In this document: positions 36,784-46,700 of the stretch, piece by piece
Layout of the letters: every line of letters begins with the position of its first letter
Numbering within the stretch: the stretch's first letter is position 1
DNA from: Streptococcus vestibularis
GTDB lineage: Bacteria; Bacillota; Bacilli; Lactobacillales; Streptococcaceae
Assembly: GCA_010604095.1 (NCBI GenBank)
Contig: JAABLG010000013.1
Coordinates: 1 to 48,313 of the forward strand
Direction of reading: 5' to 3'
Length of the DNA stretch: 48,313 nt
Position numbers and translations under genes: made by a program
Notes under the pieces: model-generated
Database searches by the model: none
Seen by the model: only the letters and a program-made list of their open reading frames with translations
What the model was told of the DNA's origin: nothing

Positions 36784-37824
36784 TTAGTTGTTAAGGGCTG
36801 CTGCCATTGTAGCTGCAACTTCTGATTCAAAGTCGTTAGATGCTTTTTCGATACCTTCACCAACTTCAAAGCGAACAAATTCTACTACTGAAGCATTTAC
36901 TGATTCAAGGTAAGCTTCAACCGTTTTGCTGTCGTCCATGATGTAAACTTGAGCAAGAAGAGTGTAAGCTTGGTCAACTTTAGTGTTGTCAAGCAAGAAG
37001 CGGTCCATTTTTCCTGGGATGATTTTATCCCAGATTTTTTCTGGTTTACCTTCAGCAGCCAACTCAGCTTTGATATCTTCTTCAGCTTGAGCAAGAACAG
37101 CATCAGTCAATTGAGCTTTAGAACCAAATTTAAGGTGTGGAAGAGCTGGTTTGTTAACCATTGCACGGCTTTCATTATCTTGATCGATTGTGTGGTTAAG
37201 TTGTGCCAATTCATCTTTAACAAATTGTTCATCCAATTCAGTGTATGAAAGAACAGTTGGTTTCATTGCAGCGATATGCATTGAGATTTGTTTAGCAAGT
37301 GCTTCATCTCCACCTTCAAGAACTGTAACAACACCGATACGTCCACCGTTGTGTTGGTAAGCTCCGAAGTGTTGTGCATCTGTTTTTTCAAGCAAAGCAA
37401 AACGACGGAATGAAATTTTTTCACCGATAGTAGCTGTTGCAGATACGTATGCAGCTTCAAGAGTTTCACCTGAAGGCATAGTCAAAGCAAGTGCTTCTTC
37501 GTTGTTTGCTGGTTTACCCTCAGCGATTACTTTAGCTGTTTCGTTTACCAATTCAACGAATTGAGCATTTTTCGCAACGAAGTCAGTTTCAGCGTTAACT
37601 TCAACGACTGCTGCAACATTACCGTGAACATAAACACCAGTCAATCCTTCAGCGGCAACACGGTCAGCTTTCTTAGCTGCTTTAGCCATACCTTTTTCAC
37701 GAAGCAATTCAATCGCTTTTTCGATGTCACCATCAACTTCAACCAATGCTTTTTTAGCGTCCATGACACCAGCACCAGATTTTTCGCGCAATTCTTTAAC
37801 AAGTTTAGCTGTAATTTCTGCCAT
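36784..37824 (-). CDS. tsf: Elongation factor Ts
   Basis: A 346-residue guanine nucleotide exchange factor for EF-Tu. The N-terminal UBA-like domain ([28 protein letters not shown]) and the [10 protein letters not shown] motif, which contacts the EF-Tu G domain, are clear; two core subdomains with a coiled-coil-like insertion follow. Length is normal for streptococci. It is the second gene after rpsB, separated by 111 bases with a hairpin. Confidence 0.98.
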   Translation of the reverse strand: MAEITAKLVKELREKSGAGVMDAKKALVEVDGDIEKAIELLREKGMAKAAKKADRVAAEGLTGVYVHGNVAAVVEVNAETDFVAKNAQFVELVNETAKVIAEGKPANNEEALALTMPSGETLEAAYVSATATIGEKISFRRFALLEKTDAQHFGAYQHNGGRIGVVTVLEGGDEALAKQISMHIAAMKPTVLSYTELDEQFVKDELAQLNHTIDQDNESRAMVNKPALPHLKFGSKAQLTDAVLAQAEEDIKAELAAEGKPEKIWDKIIPGKMDRFLLDNTKVDQAYTLLAQVYIMDDSKTVEAYLESVNASVVEFVRFEVGEGIEKASNDFESEVAATMAAALNN

Positions 37825-37860
37825 TTTGTGTTTTCTCCAAATTTATTTTATCAAACTAAG

Positions 37861-37883
37861 AGGCAGGGCTGAGCCCCGCCCCT
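37861..37883 (-). other. GC-rich hairpin between rpsB and tsf
   Basis: GGC-x-GGGCT and AGCCC-x-GCC pair closely (plus strand 37862-37881). There is no T run on the minus strand, so it is probably an mRNA processing or attenuation element rather than a full terminator. Confidence 0.6.
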
Positions 37884-37935
37884 TAGGTGTTTGTCTTATT
37901 TCTAGTGGGCATCGAGCCCTAACTAACCTTAAAGA

Positions 37936-38703
37936 TTAGTTGTTGTCACCTTCGACAACTTCAACGATTTCTTCGATTGAATCAGCTGCAGCTGCTTCTT
38001 GGAAGTCTGCAGAAGCATCTTCACCTTGGTTACCTTCGATGATAGCATCAGCCATTTTAGAAGTGATCAATTTAACGGCACGGATAGCGTCATCGTTAGC
38101 TGGGATGATTACATCAATCTCATCTGGATCAGCGTTTGTATCAACCATCGCTACAACTGGAATACCAAGTTTTTTAGCTTCTTTAACAGCGATTTGTTCT
38201 TTGTGTGGGTCAACGATGTAGATTACATCTGGAATGCGAGGCATATCTTCGATACCACCCAAGAATTTTTCAAGACGTGCACGTTGTTTGTTAAGAAGTG
38301 CAACTTCTTTCTTAGGAAGAACTTCGAAAGTTCCATCAGCTTCCATTTGTTTGATTTCTTTCAAACGAGCGATACGTTTTTGGATAGTATCCCAGTTTGT
38401 AAGAGTACCACCCAACCAACGGTGGTTGATATAGTATTGACCAGCACGAGTAGCTTCTTCAGCGACTGCTTCAGCTGCTTGTTTTTTAGTACCAACGAAC
38501 AAGATTACTGCATCGTTAGCTGCTGCTTCACGAACAAATTCGTAAGCTGTATCAGCCATTTTTACAGTTTGTTGCAAGTCGATAACATGGATTCCGTTAC
38601 GTTCTGTAAAGATGTATTTAGCCATCTTAGGATTCCAGCGACGAGTTTGGTGACCGAAGTGAACACCAGCCTCAAGAAGTTGTTTCATTGAAATTACTGC
38701 CAT
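37936..38703 (-). CDS. rpsB: 30S ribosomal protein S2
   Basis: A 255-residue protein of normal length. [26 protein letters not shown] at the start, the central coiled-coil insertion ([22 protein letters not shown]...) and [27 protein letters not shown] are typical; the acidic C-terminal tail ([12 protein letters not shown]) is also usual in lactic acid bacteria. It heads the rpsB-tsf operon behind a structured leader. Confidence 0.99.
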   Translation of the reverse strand: MAVISMKQLLEAGVHFGHQTRRWNPKMAKYIFTERNGIHVIDLQQTVKMADTAYEFVREAAANDAVILFVGTKKQAAEAVAEEATRAGQYYINHRWLGGTLTNWDTIQKRIARLKEIKQMEADGTFEVLPKKEVALLNKQRARLEKFLGGIEDMPRIPDVIYIVDPHKEQIAVKEAKKLGIPVVAMVDTNADPDEIDVIIPANDDAIRAVKLITSKMADAIIEGNQGEDASADFQEAAAADSIEEIVEVVEGDNN

Positions 38704-38825
38704 GAGTATTTCTCCTTAAAAATTGTTTTTTTCCTCTTCTAAGCTTTAGACTTGCAGTCCCACCCTGCGGCAACAAGACCACAATCGGCTTAGAATGAGT
38801 ATTTGTTACTTTACGCAACTATAGT
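38704..38825 (-). ncRNA. S2-type (rpsB) leader RNA
   Basis: On the transcript TTCTAAGC (plus 38788-38795) and GCTTAGAA (plus 38737-38744) close a stem that encloses a GC-rich section (GTTGCCGCAGGGTGGGACTGC). A structured leader in front of rpsB is a known class of ribosomal protein feedback element in Firmicutes; assignment rests on position and the closing stem. Confidence 0.55.
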
Positions 38826-38854
38826 AGTTTATCAAAAAAAGTGACATTTGACAA
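38826..38854 (-). promoter_or_regulatory. Promoter of rpsB-tsf
   Basis: TTGTCA (38849-38854), 17-bp spacer, TAAACT (38826-38831) on the minus strand. Confidence 0.75.
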
Positions 38855-38916
38855 GCTATAAAATCAGGCTATCCATTAGAAGAGCATTCCCTCCTTATAA
38901 AATGTAATCGTTTCCT

Positions 38917-38945
38917 TTGAGATTCGAAAATATTTCGTTTATAAT
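38917..38945 (+). promoter_or_regulatory. Promoter of ahpC-ahpF
   Basis: TTGAGA (38917-38922), 17-bp spacer, TATAAT (38940-38945) on the plus strand. No convincing PerR box was identified. Confidence 0.8.
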
Positions 38946-38976
38946 TAGTCTATCAAAAATAGAGGAGGACATTATT

Positions 38977-39537
38977 TTGTCATTAGTCGGAAAAGAAATT
39001 ATTGAATTCTCAGCACAAGCTTATCACAATGGAGAATTCATCACTGTTACAGATGAAGATGTTAAAGGAAAATGGGCTGTTTTCTGCTTCTATCCTGCAG
39101 ATTTTTCATTTGTTTGCCCAACTGAACTCGGTGACCTTCAAGAGCAATATGAAACACTTAAATCTCTTGATGTAGAGGTTTACTCTGTCTCTACAGATAC
39201 TCACTTTGTTCACAAAGCTTGGCATGATGACTCAGATGTTGTTGGAACTATCACTTATCCTATGATTGGAGATCCTTCACATCTCATCTCTCAAGGTTTT
39301 GATGTTCTTGGTCAAGATGGTCTTGCACAACGTGGAACATTCATCATTGATCCAGATGGCGTTATCCAAATGATGGAAGTTAACGCTGATGGTATCGGAC
39401 GCGACGCAAGCACTCTTATTGATAAAGTTCGTGCTGCTCAATACATTCGCCAACATCCAGGTGAAGTTTGTCCAGCCAAATGGAAAGAAGGAGCTGAAAC
39501 ATTGACTCCTAGCTTGGATCTTGTAGGTAAAATTTAA
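38977..39537 (+). CDS. ahpC: Alkyl hydroperoxide reductase subunit C (peroxiredoxin)
   Basis: A 186-residue typical 2-Cys peroxiredoxin that reduces hydrogen peroxide and organic hydroperoxides. The peroxidatic cysteine is in [16 protein letters not shown] and the resolving cysteine in [13 protein letters not shown] near the C-terminus. The frame is open upstream to an ATG at 38917, but that overlaps the promoter; TTG at 38977 is preceded by AGAGGAGG at 8 bases and gives the normal N-terminus [14 protein letters not shown]. It is followed after 21 bases by its reductase ahpF. Confidence 0.97.
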   Translation: MSLVGKEIIEFSAQAYHNGEFITVTDEDVKGKWAVFCFYPADFSFVCPTELGDLQEQYETLKSLDVEVYSVSTDTHFVHKAWHDDSDVVGTITYPMIGDPSHLISQGFDVLGQDGLAQRGTFIIDPDGVIQMMEVNADGIGRDASTLIDKVRAAQYIRQHPGEVCPAKWKEGAETLTPSLDLVGKI

Positions 39538-39558
39538 CAACCAGGGGGTATCGTATCC

Positions 39559-41091
39559 ATGGTCTTAGATAAAGAAATCAAGGCTCAATTAGCACAATAT
39601 TTAAATTTACTAGAATCTGATATTGTATTACAAACCGATTTGGGAGATGACGATAATTCTCGAAAAGTAAAAGAATTTCTAGACGAGATTGTCACTATGT
39701 CTGACCGCATTAGTCTTGAATCAACACATTTAAAACGTCAACCTAGTTTTGGTATTGCACAGAAAGGGCAAAAAAGTCGTGTTATTTTCTCTGGCCTACC
39801 GATGGGGCACGAATTTACGTCTTTCATTTTAGCTCTTTTGCAAGTTTCTGGTCGTCCACCAAAAGTTGATGAGGATATTATTGAACGCATCAAAAAGATT
39901 GACAAAACTATCAATCTTGAAACTTATGTTTCACTAACATGCCATAATTGCCCAGACGTCGTTCAAGCCTTTAATATAATGGCTGTTTTGAACCCAAATA
40001 TCACCCACACTATGATTGAAGGTGGTATGTATCAAGATGAAGTCAAAGCCAAAGGTATCATGTCTGTTCCTACAGTTTACAAAGACCAAGAAGAATTTAC
40101 ATCTGGTCGTGCAACCATTGAACAGCTTGTAGAAAAATTGGATGACCCACTTGATGCTGATGCTTTTGCCGATAAAGGGGTCTATGATGTCTTGGTCATT
40201 GGTGGGGGTCCTGCTGGAAACAGTGCTGCAATTTATGCTGCCCGCAAAGGACTAAAAACTGGTCTTTTGGCAGAAACCTTTGGTGGACAAGTTATTGAGA
40301 CAGTCGGTATTGAAAACATGATTGGTACGCTATATACAGAAGGTCCTAAGTTAATGGCCCAAGTTGAAGAGCATACGAAATCTTACAATGTTGATATCAT
40401 CAAAAGTCAATTAGCTACTGGTATTGAGAAGAAAGAACTCATTGAAGTCACACTAGCTAATGGTGCTGTTCTACAGGCTAAAACTGCTATTCTAGCCCTA
40501 GGAGCCAAATGGCGTAATATCAACGTTCCTGGTGAAGATGAATTCCGTAACAAAGGGGTTACTTACTGTCCACACTGCGATGGTCCTCTATTTGAAGGAA
40601 AAGATGTTGCTGTTATCGGTGGTGGTAACTCAGGTTTGGAAGCCGCTTTGGATTTAGCGGGTATTACTAAACACGTTACGGTCTTAGAGTTCTTACCTGA
40701 ACTGAAGGCAGACCAAGTTTTACAAGAACGTGCTGCTAAAACTGATAATCTAACCATTCTTAAAAATGTTGCAACCAAAGAAATCGTTGGTCAAGATCAT
40801 GTGACTGGTTTGAATTATGTTGAGCGTGATACAAATGAAGAAAAACATCTTGATCTTGAAGGTGTCTTTGTTCAAATTGGTCTTGTACCAAGTACTGCTT
40901 GGCTCAAAGATAGTGGCATTGAACTCAATGAACGCCAAGAAATTGTCGTTGATAAATTTGGTTCAACAAACATCCCTGGCATTTTTGCTGCAGGTGACTG
41001 TACTGATAGCGCCTACAAGCAAATCATTATCTCCATGGGATCTGGCGCTACAGCAGCTATTGGTGCATTTGATTACTTGATTAGACAATAA
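39559..41091 (+). CDS. ahpF: Alkyl hydroperoxide reductase subunit F
   Basis: A 510-residue flavoprotein that passes electrons from NADH to AhpC. An N-terminal tandem thioredoxin-like domain holds the redox pair in LTCHNCPDVV (about 129-132). The thioredoxin-reductase-like part begins with the FAD motif VIGGGPAGNSAAIYAARKG (about 212), contains the disulfide CPHCDG (about 337) and the NAD(H) motif VIGGGNSGLEAALDLAG, and ends with GIFAAGDCTDSAYKQIIISMG. Full length for the family. Operon with ahpC. Confidence 0.98.
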   Translation: MVLDKEIKAQLAQYLNLLESDIVLQTDLGDDDNSRKVKEFLDEIVTMSDRISLESTHLKRQPSFGIAQKGQKSRVIFSGLPMGHEFTSFILALLQVSGRPPKVDEDIIERIKKIDKTINLETYVSLTCHNCPDVVQAFNIMAVLNPNITHTMIEGGMYQDEVKAKGIMSVPTVYKDQEEFTSGRATIEQLVEKLDDPLDADAFADKGVYDVLVIGGGPAGNSAAIYAARKGLKTGLLAETFGGQVIETVGIENMIGTLYTEGPKLMAQVEEHTKSYNVDIIKSQLATGIEKKELIEVTLANGAVLQAKTAILALGAKWRNINVPGEDEFRNKGVTYCPHCDGPLFEGKDVAVIGGGNSGLEAALDLAGITKHVTVLEFLPELKADQVLQERAAKTDNLTILKNVATKEIVGQDHVTGLNYVERDTNEEKHLDLEGVFVQIGLVPSTAWLKDSGIELNERQEIVVDKFGSTNIPGIFAAGDCTDSAYKQIIISMGSGATAAIGAFDYLIRQ

Positions 41092-41139
41092 TCAAAACTT
41101 ACGTGTTAGTAATCTGTCTGCAACAGTTATAATTACTAT

Positions 41140-41172
41140 AAAGAGGTTGACTAAATTTCAGCCTCTTTTTTT
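41140..41172 (+). terminator. Terminator of ahpC-ahpF
   Basis: AAGAGG-x-TGA and TCA-x-CCTCTT arms followed by TTTTTTT on the plus strand. Confidence 0.92.
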
Positions 41173-41220
41173 GAATATACGTAGCTTTAATAGTCCAATC
41201 GCCTATTTGATAAAAGAGAC

Positions 41221-41249
41221 TTGACGAATCATTCTTTTTTCGATAGAAT
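41221..41249 (+). promoter_or_regulatory. Promoter of the tRNA-Cys gene
   Basis: TTGACG (41221-41226), 17-bp spacer, TAGAAT (41244-41249), 12 bases before the tRNA. Confidence 0.8.
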
Positions 41250-41261
41250 GGTATTTGTTAT

Positions 41262-41332
41262 GGCGGTATAGCCAAGTGGTAAGGCACGGCTCTGCAAAAG
41301 CTTGATCGTCGGTTCAAATCCGTCTACCGCCT
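41262..41332 (+). tRNA. tRNA-Cys (GCA)
   Basis: A 71-base cloverleaf. Acceptor GGCGGTA pairs with TACCGCC, discriminator is T (U), which is the cysteine identity base; anticodon GCA at 41294-41296; T loop GGTTCAAATCC. The 3' CCA is not encoded. It stands alone with its own promoter and terminator. Confidence 0.97.
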
Positions 41333-41344
41333 TCATAATTTGAG

Positions 41345-41367
41345 GACACCTAAGGGTGTCTTTTTTT
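41345..41367 (+). terminator. Terminator after tRNA-Cys
   Basis: GACACC-TAAG-GGTGTC followed by TTTTTTT on the plus strand. Confidence 0.93.
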
Positions 41368-41380
41368 GCTATAATCGCAT

Positions 41381-41410
41381 AAAAAATCCCCGAAGCCAGA
41401 AGCTTCAGGA
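41381..41410 (-). terminator. Probable terminator after the MarR gene
   Basis: On the minus strand CCTGAAGC-TTCTG-GCTTCGGGG followed by ATTTTTT, about 110 bases after the MarR stop codon. Between them nothing coding is seen. Confidence 0.65.
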
Positions 41411-41520
41411 ATCCATAAATCATAAACTAATGAGCATACCTAATAGTAGCTATCTTAAAGATACACTCTCAAACTTTAATCAAACTAAGATTGTAATATT
41501 TAAAACACAAATAAATGTGT

Positions 41521-41949
41521 TCAGACATTCTTAAATTTTTTCAGGAGCTCCACCAGCTGTGTTTGTTCTTCAGAAGTCAAAACGGAAAAAGTCTCCTCAA
41601 TTGCTCGTTGATGCGGTGGAATTGCTGCTTGAATGATTCGACGGCCCTCATCTGTCAAATCAACCTCGAAAGCTCGCTTATCCGTTGGACAAGCTTGTCG
41701 ACTCAACCAGCCCTTTTTCTCCATATTTTTTATGACAACAGTCATATTACCAGGAGTGGCAAGCATGCAATCAATTAATTCACCAATCTTCATACGTCCC
41801 TTGGCATTTAACACATCCATAACTCCAAATTGGGTTGGTGTTAAACCAAATTCTTTAAAAGTCTCAGAGACCTTGGCATCAATGGTACGAAAAGCCTTAC
41901 GCATAACAACCATACTCTTGACAGCCATGTTTTTATCTAAGTCGCTCAT
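41521..41949 (-). CDS. MarR family transcriptional regulator
   Basis: A 142-residue winged-helix protein with the complete MarR layout: N-terminal dimerisation helix (MAVKSMVVMRKAFRTIDAKVSETFKEF), the core TPTQFGVMDVLNAKGRMKIGELIDCMLATPGNMTVVIKNMEKKGWLSR, the wing PTDKRAFEVDLTDEGRR, and a C-terminal helix. Its target is unknown. No cysteine suitable for an OhrR-type peroxide switch is near the N-terminus; Cys occur only in the core. It is monocistronic. Confidence 0.9.
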   Translation of the reverse strand: MSDLDKNMAVKSMVVMRKAFRTIDAKVSETFKEFGLTPTQFGVMDVLNAKGRMKIGELIDCMLATPGNMTVVIKNMEKKGWLSRQACPTDKRAFEVDLTDEGRRIIQAAIPPHQRAIEETFSVLTSEEQTQLVELLKKFKNV

Positions 41950-42032
41950 TTATAGTCCTTTCCAAATAGATGCTGTATTTATTACTCTACCACAGTTTAT
42001 CTAAAAGTGGTATATGAAAAAGAAGAAATAAG

Positions 42033-42079
42033 AAAAAGAGTTCTTAGATATCTAACCAACACCTCAGAACTCTTTCATT
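42033..42079 (-). terminator. Terminator after the GlsB/YeaQ-like gene
   Basis: AAAGAGTTCT and AGAACTCTTT form a 10-bp stem around a 23-base partly self-complementary loop, followed by TTC TTATTTC on the minus strand. It starts 3 bases after the stop codon. Confidence 0.8.
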
Positions 42080-42081
42080 TA

Positions 42082-42312
42082 CTAACTATTACGATTCCAA
42101 AAAAGAGCCAATAAAATCACCGCACCTAATACTGAAGGAACAATAGCGGTGCCTGCTAGCATCGGTCCCCAATTTCCAAAAAGAAGTTGCCCAACAAAAG
42201 CGCCAAGCCATCCTAAAAATGTCTTACCAATACAGCCCATTCGCTCACCTCGGTTTGAAATAGCAGAGGCAATAAGACCAATTAGAAAACCAACTATCAT
42301 ACTTCCAATCAT
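42082..42312 (-). CDS. GlsB/YeaQ/YmgE family small membrane protein
   Basis: A 76-residue protein with three predicted helices: MIGSMIVGFLIGLIASAISNRGERMGCIGKTFLGWLGAFVGQLLFG ends with a last helix LGAVILLALFW. The glycine-rich first helix followed by a short polar loop and GWLGAFVGQ is typical of this transglycosylase-associated stress protein family. Function is not established. It lies 19 bases after pepS on the same strand with an AAGGAGG ribosome site, so it may be co-transcribed with it. Confidence 0.85.
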   Translation of the reverse strand: MIGSMIVGFLIGLIASAISNRGERMGCIGKTFLGWLGAFVGQLLFGNWGPMLAGTAIVPSVLGAVILLALFWNRNS

Positions 42313-42331
42313 AAGAATTCCTCCTTCTTAC

Positions 42332-43573
42332 TTAAATTACCCAATCGCCATTTCGGAAGATTGGTACACGACTACCATCTTGACGGATACCATCAATATC
42401 CATTTGATTTGAACCAATCATAAAATCTACGTGTACATCTGAACGGTTAAGACCAGCTTCCTTAAGCTCCTCTTCTGTCATGTCTGCTCCTCCCTCAACA
42501 CTGGTAGCATAGGCTGCTCCAATAGCTAGATGGTTGGAGGCATTTTCATCAAAAAGGGTATTAAAGAAGGTAATACCAGACTGCGAAATAGGACTTGGAT
42601 CTGGTACCAAGGCACATTCACCTAGAGCACGCGCCCCATTATTGTTGAAGACAAGATTTTTCATCACTTCATCACCTTGGTCTGCTGTAACGTCTACAAT
42701 CTCACCACCTTTAAAGGTTACCTTGATTCCCTCAATAATATTGCCATTGTAACTTAGAGGCTTTGTACTTGAGACATACCCATCTGCACGACGAAAATCT
42801 GGTGCCGTAAAGACTTCTTCGGTTGGCATATTAGGTAGGAAGCCTTCACCCTGTGCATTAATTGCCCTTGCAGATTCCCAAACGTGATTTTTGGGTAATC
42901 CCAGAGTCAAATCTGTTCCAGGTGCTTGGTAATGCAAGGCTGAGAATTGTACCTCATTGAGTAGGCGTGCTTTAGCATCCAAACGATCAGCATGTTCCTT
43001 CCAGGCACGTACAGGAGCCTCTTCATAAACACGACAGGTCTTGAAAATTTGGTCCCAAAGTAAATCTACAGCTTCCTCATCACTCGAAGCATCAGGAAAG
43101 ACCTTCTTAGCCCATTCTTTACCAGCTGCAGCAGCTACAGTCCAACTAACTTTATTAGACTGAGTTGCCACCTGCATAGGTTTAAAGGCCACCCCAGTAG
43201 CCTTAGCATGAGCAGATAGACGTTCAGGAGCTACACCATTAAGGGCACCTGGATCTGATGAACGGACCCCTAAGCGACTTGCCTTCTTGTCTAGCAAATA
43301 TTCCATCTCAGCTTTTTTATAGGCAGGAACCTCTTCAATTCGGTCCATACCAGCATGCAAAAATCGTTCTCGATTAATGATATCATCCGACCATTGAACA
43401 ATTACCTCGGCTGCTCCTAGAGCATAGGCCTCTTTAACTAAAAGATGAGCTAGCTCTGCTTGCTCTACATCTATACTCAAGGCCACCGTATGACCAGGTT
43501 GTACATTAATCCCATTGGCAACCAATAATTTAGCATATTTTTCAAGATTTTCTTTAAAATGTGGTAAAACCAT
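42332..43573 (-). CDS. pepS: Aminopeptidase PepS (M29 family)
   Basis: A 413-residue cytoplasmic metallopeptidase of the thermophilic aminopeptidase family M29, releasing N-terminal residues from peptides imported during growth on proteins. The metal-binding region is in the C-terminal half (EGIKVTFKGGEIVDVTADQG, GARALGECALVPDPSPIS, FDENASNHLAIGAAY, DVHVDFMIGSNQMDIDG). The frame is open for 22 further residues upstream, but ATG at 43573 has GGGAG 6 bases before it and gives the normal MVLPHFKENLEKYAKLLV. PepS was described in S. thermophilus. Confidence 0.95.
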   Translation of the reverse strand: MVLPHFKENLEKYAKLLVANGINVQPGHTVALSIDVEQAELAHLLVKEAYALGAAEVIVQWSDDIINRERFLHAGMDRIEEVPAYKKAEMEYLLDKKASRLGVRSSDPGALNGVAPERLSAHAKATGVAFKPMQVATQSNKVSWTVAAAAGKEWAKKVFPDASSDEEAVDLLWDQIFKTCRVYEEAPVRAWKEHADRLDAKARLLNEVQFSALHYQAPGTDLTLGLPKNHVWESARAINAQGEGFLPNMPTEEVFTAPDFRRADGYVSSTKPLSYNGNIIEGIKVTFKGGEIVDVTADQGDEVMKNLVFNNNGARALGECALVPDPSPISQSGITFFNTLFDENASNHLAIGAAYATSVEGGADMTEEELKEAGLNRSDVHVDFMIGSNQMDIDGIRQDGSRVPIFRNGDWVI

Positions 43574-43741
43574 AATCAACTCCCTAAAACTATAATTTTT
43601 TAACAGTATACCATAAGACCAAGAAAAAAGTTTCCTCACAGCTTTAACCTTGCCTTACCCACTACAGTTGGCAAGAAAAATAAAAAAGAGAACAGAGACT
43701 AACTCCATCCTCTCAAGTTTATGCACGACTTCTTTTAGCTC

Positions 43742-46700
43742 CTAAAAGAAATCATCAAAAAGACTTAACTGATTATCTTCTGGCATATTGCCTAGGATTC
43801 CCATTTCATCTAGCTTTTCAACCAAAGTGGATGAAAGACCTCCTCGTTTACGCAATTCTGTTTTAGAAAGGAATTCTCCTTCCTCACGTGCAGCAACTAC
43901 CTGTTTGGCAACGTTCTCGCCCAAACCTTCAAGTGCAATAAACGGTGGAATCAAGGTATCTCCCTCAATCAGAAATTCAGTTGCCTGACTTTTGTAAAGA
44001 TCTAACTGACCAAAGGTAAAGCCACGTTCTAACATTTCATTGACAATTTCAAGGGTCGTAAACAAATCAATTTCCACATTAGTCGCTTCATTTCGTTGAC
44101 GCTTTTCTTTGATATCTTCCATTCTCGCTTTAACAGCATCAAGCCCTGCCGACATAGTCTTAAGTTCAAAAGCTTTGGCACGGATAGAAAAGTAGGCACA
44201 ATAGTAATAAATAGGATGGTGTACTTTGAAATAAGCGACACGCAGGGCCATCATAACGTAGGCTGCCGCATGGGCTTTCGGGAACATGTACTTGATTTTT
44301 CCACAAGATTCAATATACCAGTCTGGAACATTATTTTCACGCATGGCTTGAATATAGCCATTACGCTCTTCTTCAGAAATCTTCAACCACATTCCCTTAC
44401 GCACACGTTCCATGATGGTGAAGGCCATCTTAGGATCTAATCCCGCATGCATTAGGTATACCATGATATCGTCACGACAACCGATAACGGTTTTCAGAGT
44501 GGCAATACCTTCCTTGATCAAATCTTGTGCATTACCCAACCAAACGTCTGTACCATGAGACAAACCAGATAACTGTAAGAGTTCCGCAAAGGTCGTCGGA
44601 TGCGTCTCATCGACCATACCACGAACAAAGTTAGTCCCAAACTCAGGGATTCCCAACATTCCCGTTGGTGTCCCAATCTGTTCAGGTGTTACACCTAAAA
44701 TATCGGTACCTGAAAAAAGCTTCATTACATCTGGATCATCTGCTCGAATATCTTTGGGATCAATTCCCGATAAATCCTGCAACTTACGAATCATCGTCGG
44801 ATCATCATGTCCCAGAATATCAAGCTTCAACACGTTCTCATCAATATCGTGGAAGTTAAAGTGAGTCGTTTGCCAAGCAGCAGTCACATCATCGGCTGGA
44901 TATTGGACGGGGGTAAAATCATAGACATCCATATAATTTGGAATAACAACGATACCACCTGGGTGTTGACCTGTACTTCGCTTAACCCCAGCAGCTCCCA
45001 TGGCCAAACGATCGACCTCGGCATCACGGTAAAACTTATTGTAATCACGCTCATAACCCTTGACAAAACCATAAGCCGTCCTATCTGCAACAGTACCTAC
45101 TGTTCCAGCACGAAAGGCATATTGCTCACCAAAAATATCTCGAACATCTAAGTGGGCTGACGGCTGATCATCTCCTGAGAAGTTCAAATCAATATCAGGA
45201 ACCTTGTCCCCATCAAAACCTAGGAAGGTTTCGAAAGGAATATCTTGACCATCTTTCTTATACTCGGATCCACATTCTGAACACTTCTTATCAGGCAAAT
45301 CAAAACCAGAACCATAAGAACCATCTGTGATGAACTCAGAATGTTGACATTTAGGACATAAATAATGAGGAGGCATAGGATTTACCTCAGTAATTCCTAT
45401 CATTGTCGCAACAAAACTAGAGCCAACAGACCCTCGAGAGCCAACCAAGTAACCACGTTCATTTGAACGGTTAACCAACATCTGTGAAGCCAGATAGATT
45501 ACGGCAAAGCCATTACCAAGAATTGAAGACAATTCTTTCTCAATCCGTAGGTCAATAATATCAGGTAGAGGATTACCGTATAGCTCAAATGCTTTAGCAT
45601 AAGTCATCTCAGCAACTTGCTCCTCCGCACGATCAATAAAAGGCGTGTACAAGTCTTTTTTGACAACCTCGACCTCTTCAATTTGGTCAGCCATAGCCTG
45701 CGTATTCGTTACTACAACCTCATAGGCCAACTCTTTCCCCAAAAAGGCAAAGTCATCTAGCATCTCGTTGGTTGTTCTAAAATGTGCTTCGGGTAAAGGA
45801 GCCGGTTTAGCATTTTCTCCCTTACCAATCGGCCTATTAATCATGGCTCCTTGTCCCAAAGCACGAACAATGATTTCACGATAAATGGCATCCTCAGGAT
45901 TGATATAATGTACATTTCCGGTAGCAAGTACAGGCTTGTCAAGACGATTAGCAACCTCTATCAAATCCCGAATCAGCTGTTCTACAGTTGCCTCATCCTT
46001 AATTAAATCCTTTGCAATCAATGGCGCATAAATTGCCGGTGGCATAACTTCAATAAAGTCATAATATTTAGCAACTTCAACTGCCTTTTCAATACCATGA
46101 GACAAGAGCGTATCAAAAACCTCACCGTCCGCGCAAGCAGAACCTACAATGATTCCTTCACGATACTCATCTAAAACCGTACGAGGAATACGGGCTACTC
46201 CCTCAAAATATGATACATTTGATAGGCTGACCAATTTAAAGATATTCTTCAAACCAGTTTGATTCTGAACATAGAGCGTCGCATGTTTGACACGAGACTT
46301 TTTATACGAATCCTCAGAAACCAACTCCGTGTTCAACTGTTCCAGATTAGTCAAACCATGCTTATCAAATACATCTTTAATGAAAATAAACAACAAACGA
46401 CCCGTAGCTTCCGCATCATAATTGGCCATATGGTGGTGATCCAAAGCTACACCAAAACGTTTGGTTAAAGGTCCCAAACCATGACGCTTATACTCAGGAT
46501 AAAGATTTCTAGCAAATTCCAAAGTATCAATAACCGGTTGTGAAATTGTTGGTAATTGATTTCTTTCATAATTGGCATTCATAAACCCAACGTCAAAGGT
46601 CGCATTGTGGGCTACTAGCACCGTTCCCTGACAAAAAACTTGAAACTCCTGTAATACTTGTAACAAAGGTTTGGCACCTTTAACATGATTGTCAGTAATA

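Noticed and set aside
37999..38691. A 230-codon open frame opposite rpsB
   Set aside because: It lies entirely antisense to rpsB, is rich in Phe, Cys and Ser as expected from the complement of a ribosomal protein gene, and has no ribosome site.
43574..43639. 22-residue N-terminal extension of PepS
   Set aside because: The extension covers a promoter-like TATACT and lacks a ribosome site; ATG at 43573 has GGGAG at proper distance.
43640..43741. Possible terminator after polC (AGAG/CTCT arms with a T-rich tail)
   Set aside because: The stem is only four base pairs with a long loop; the T-rich tract alone is not enough to call it.
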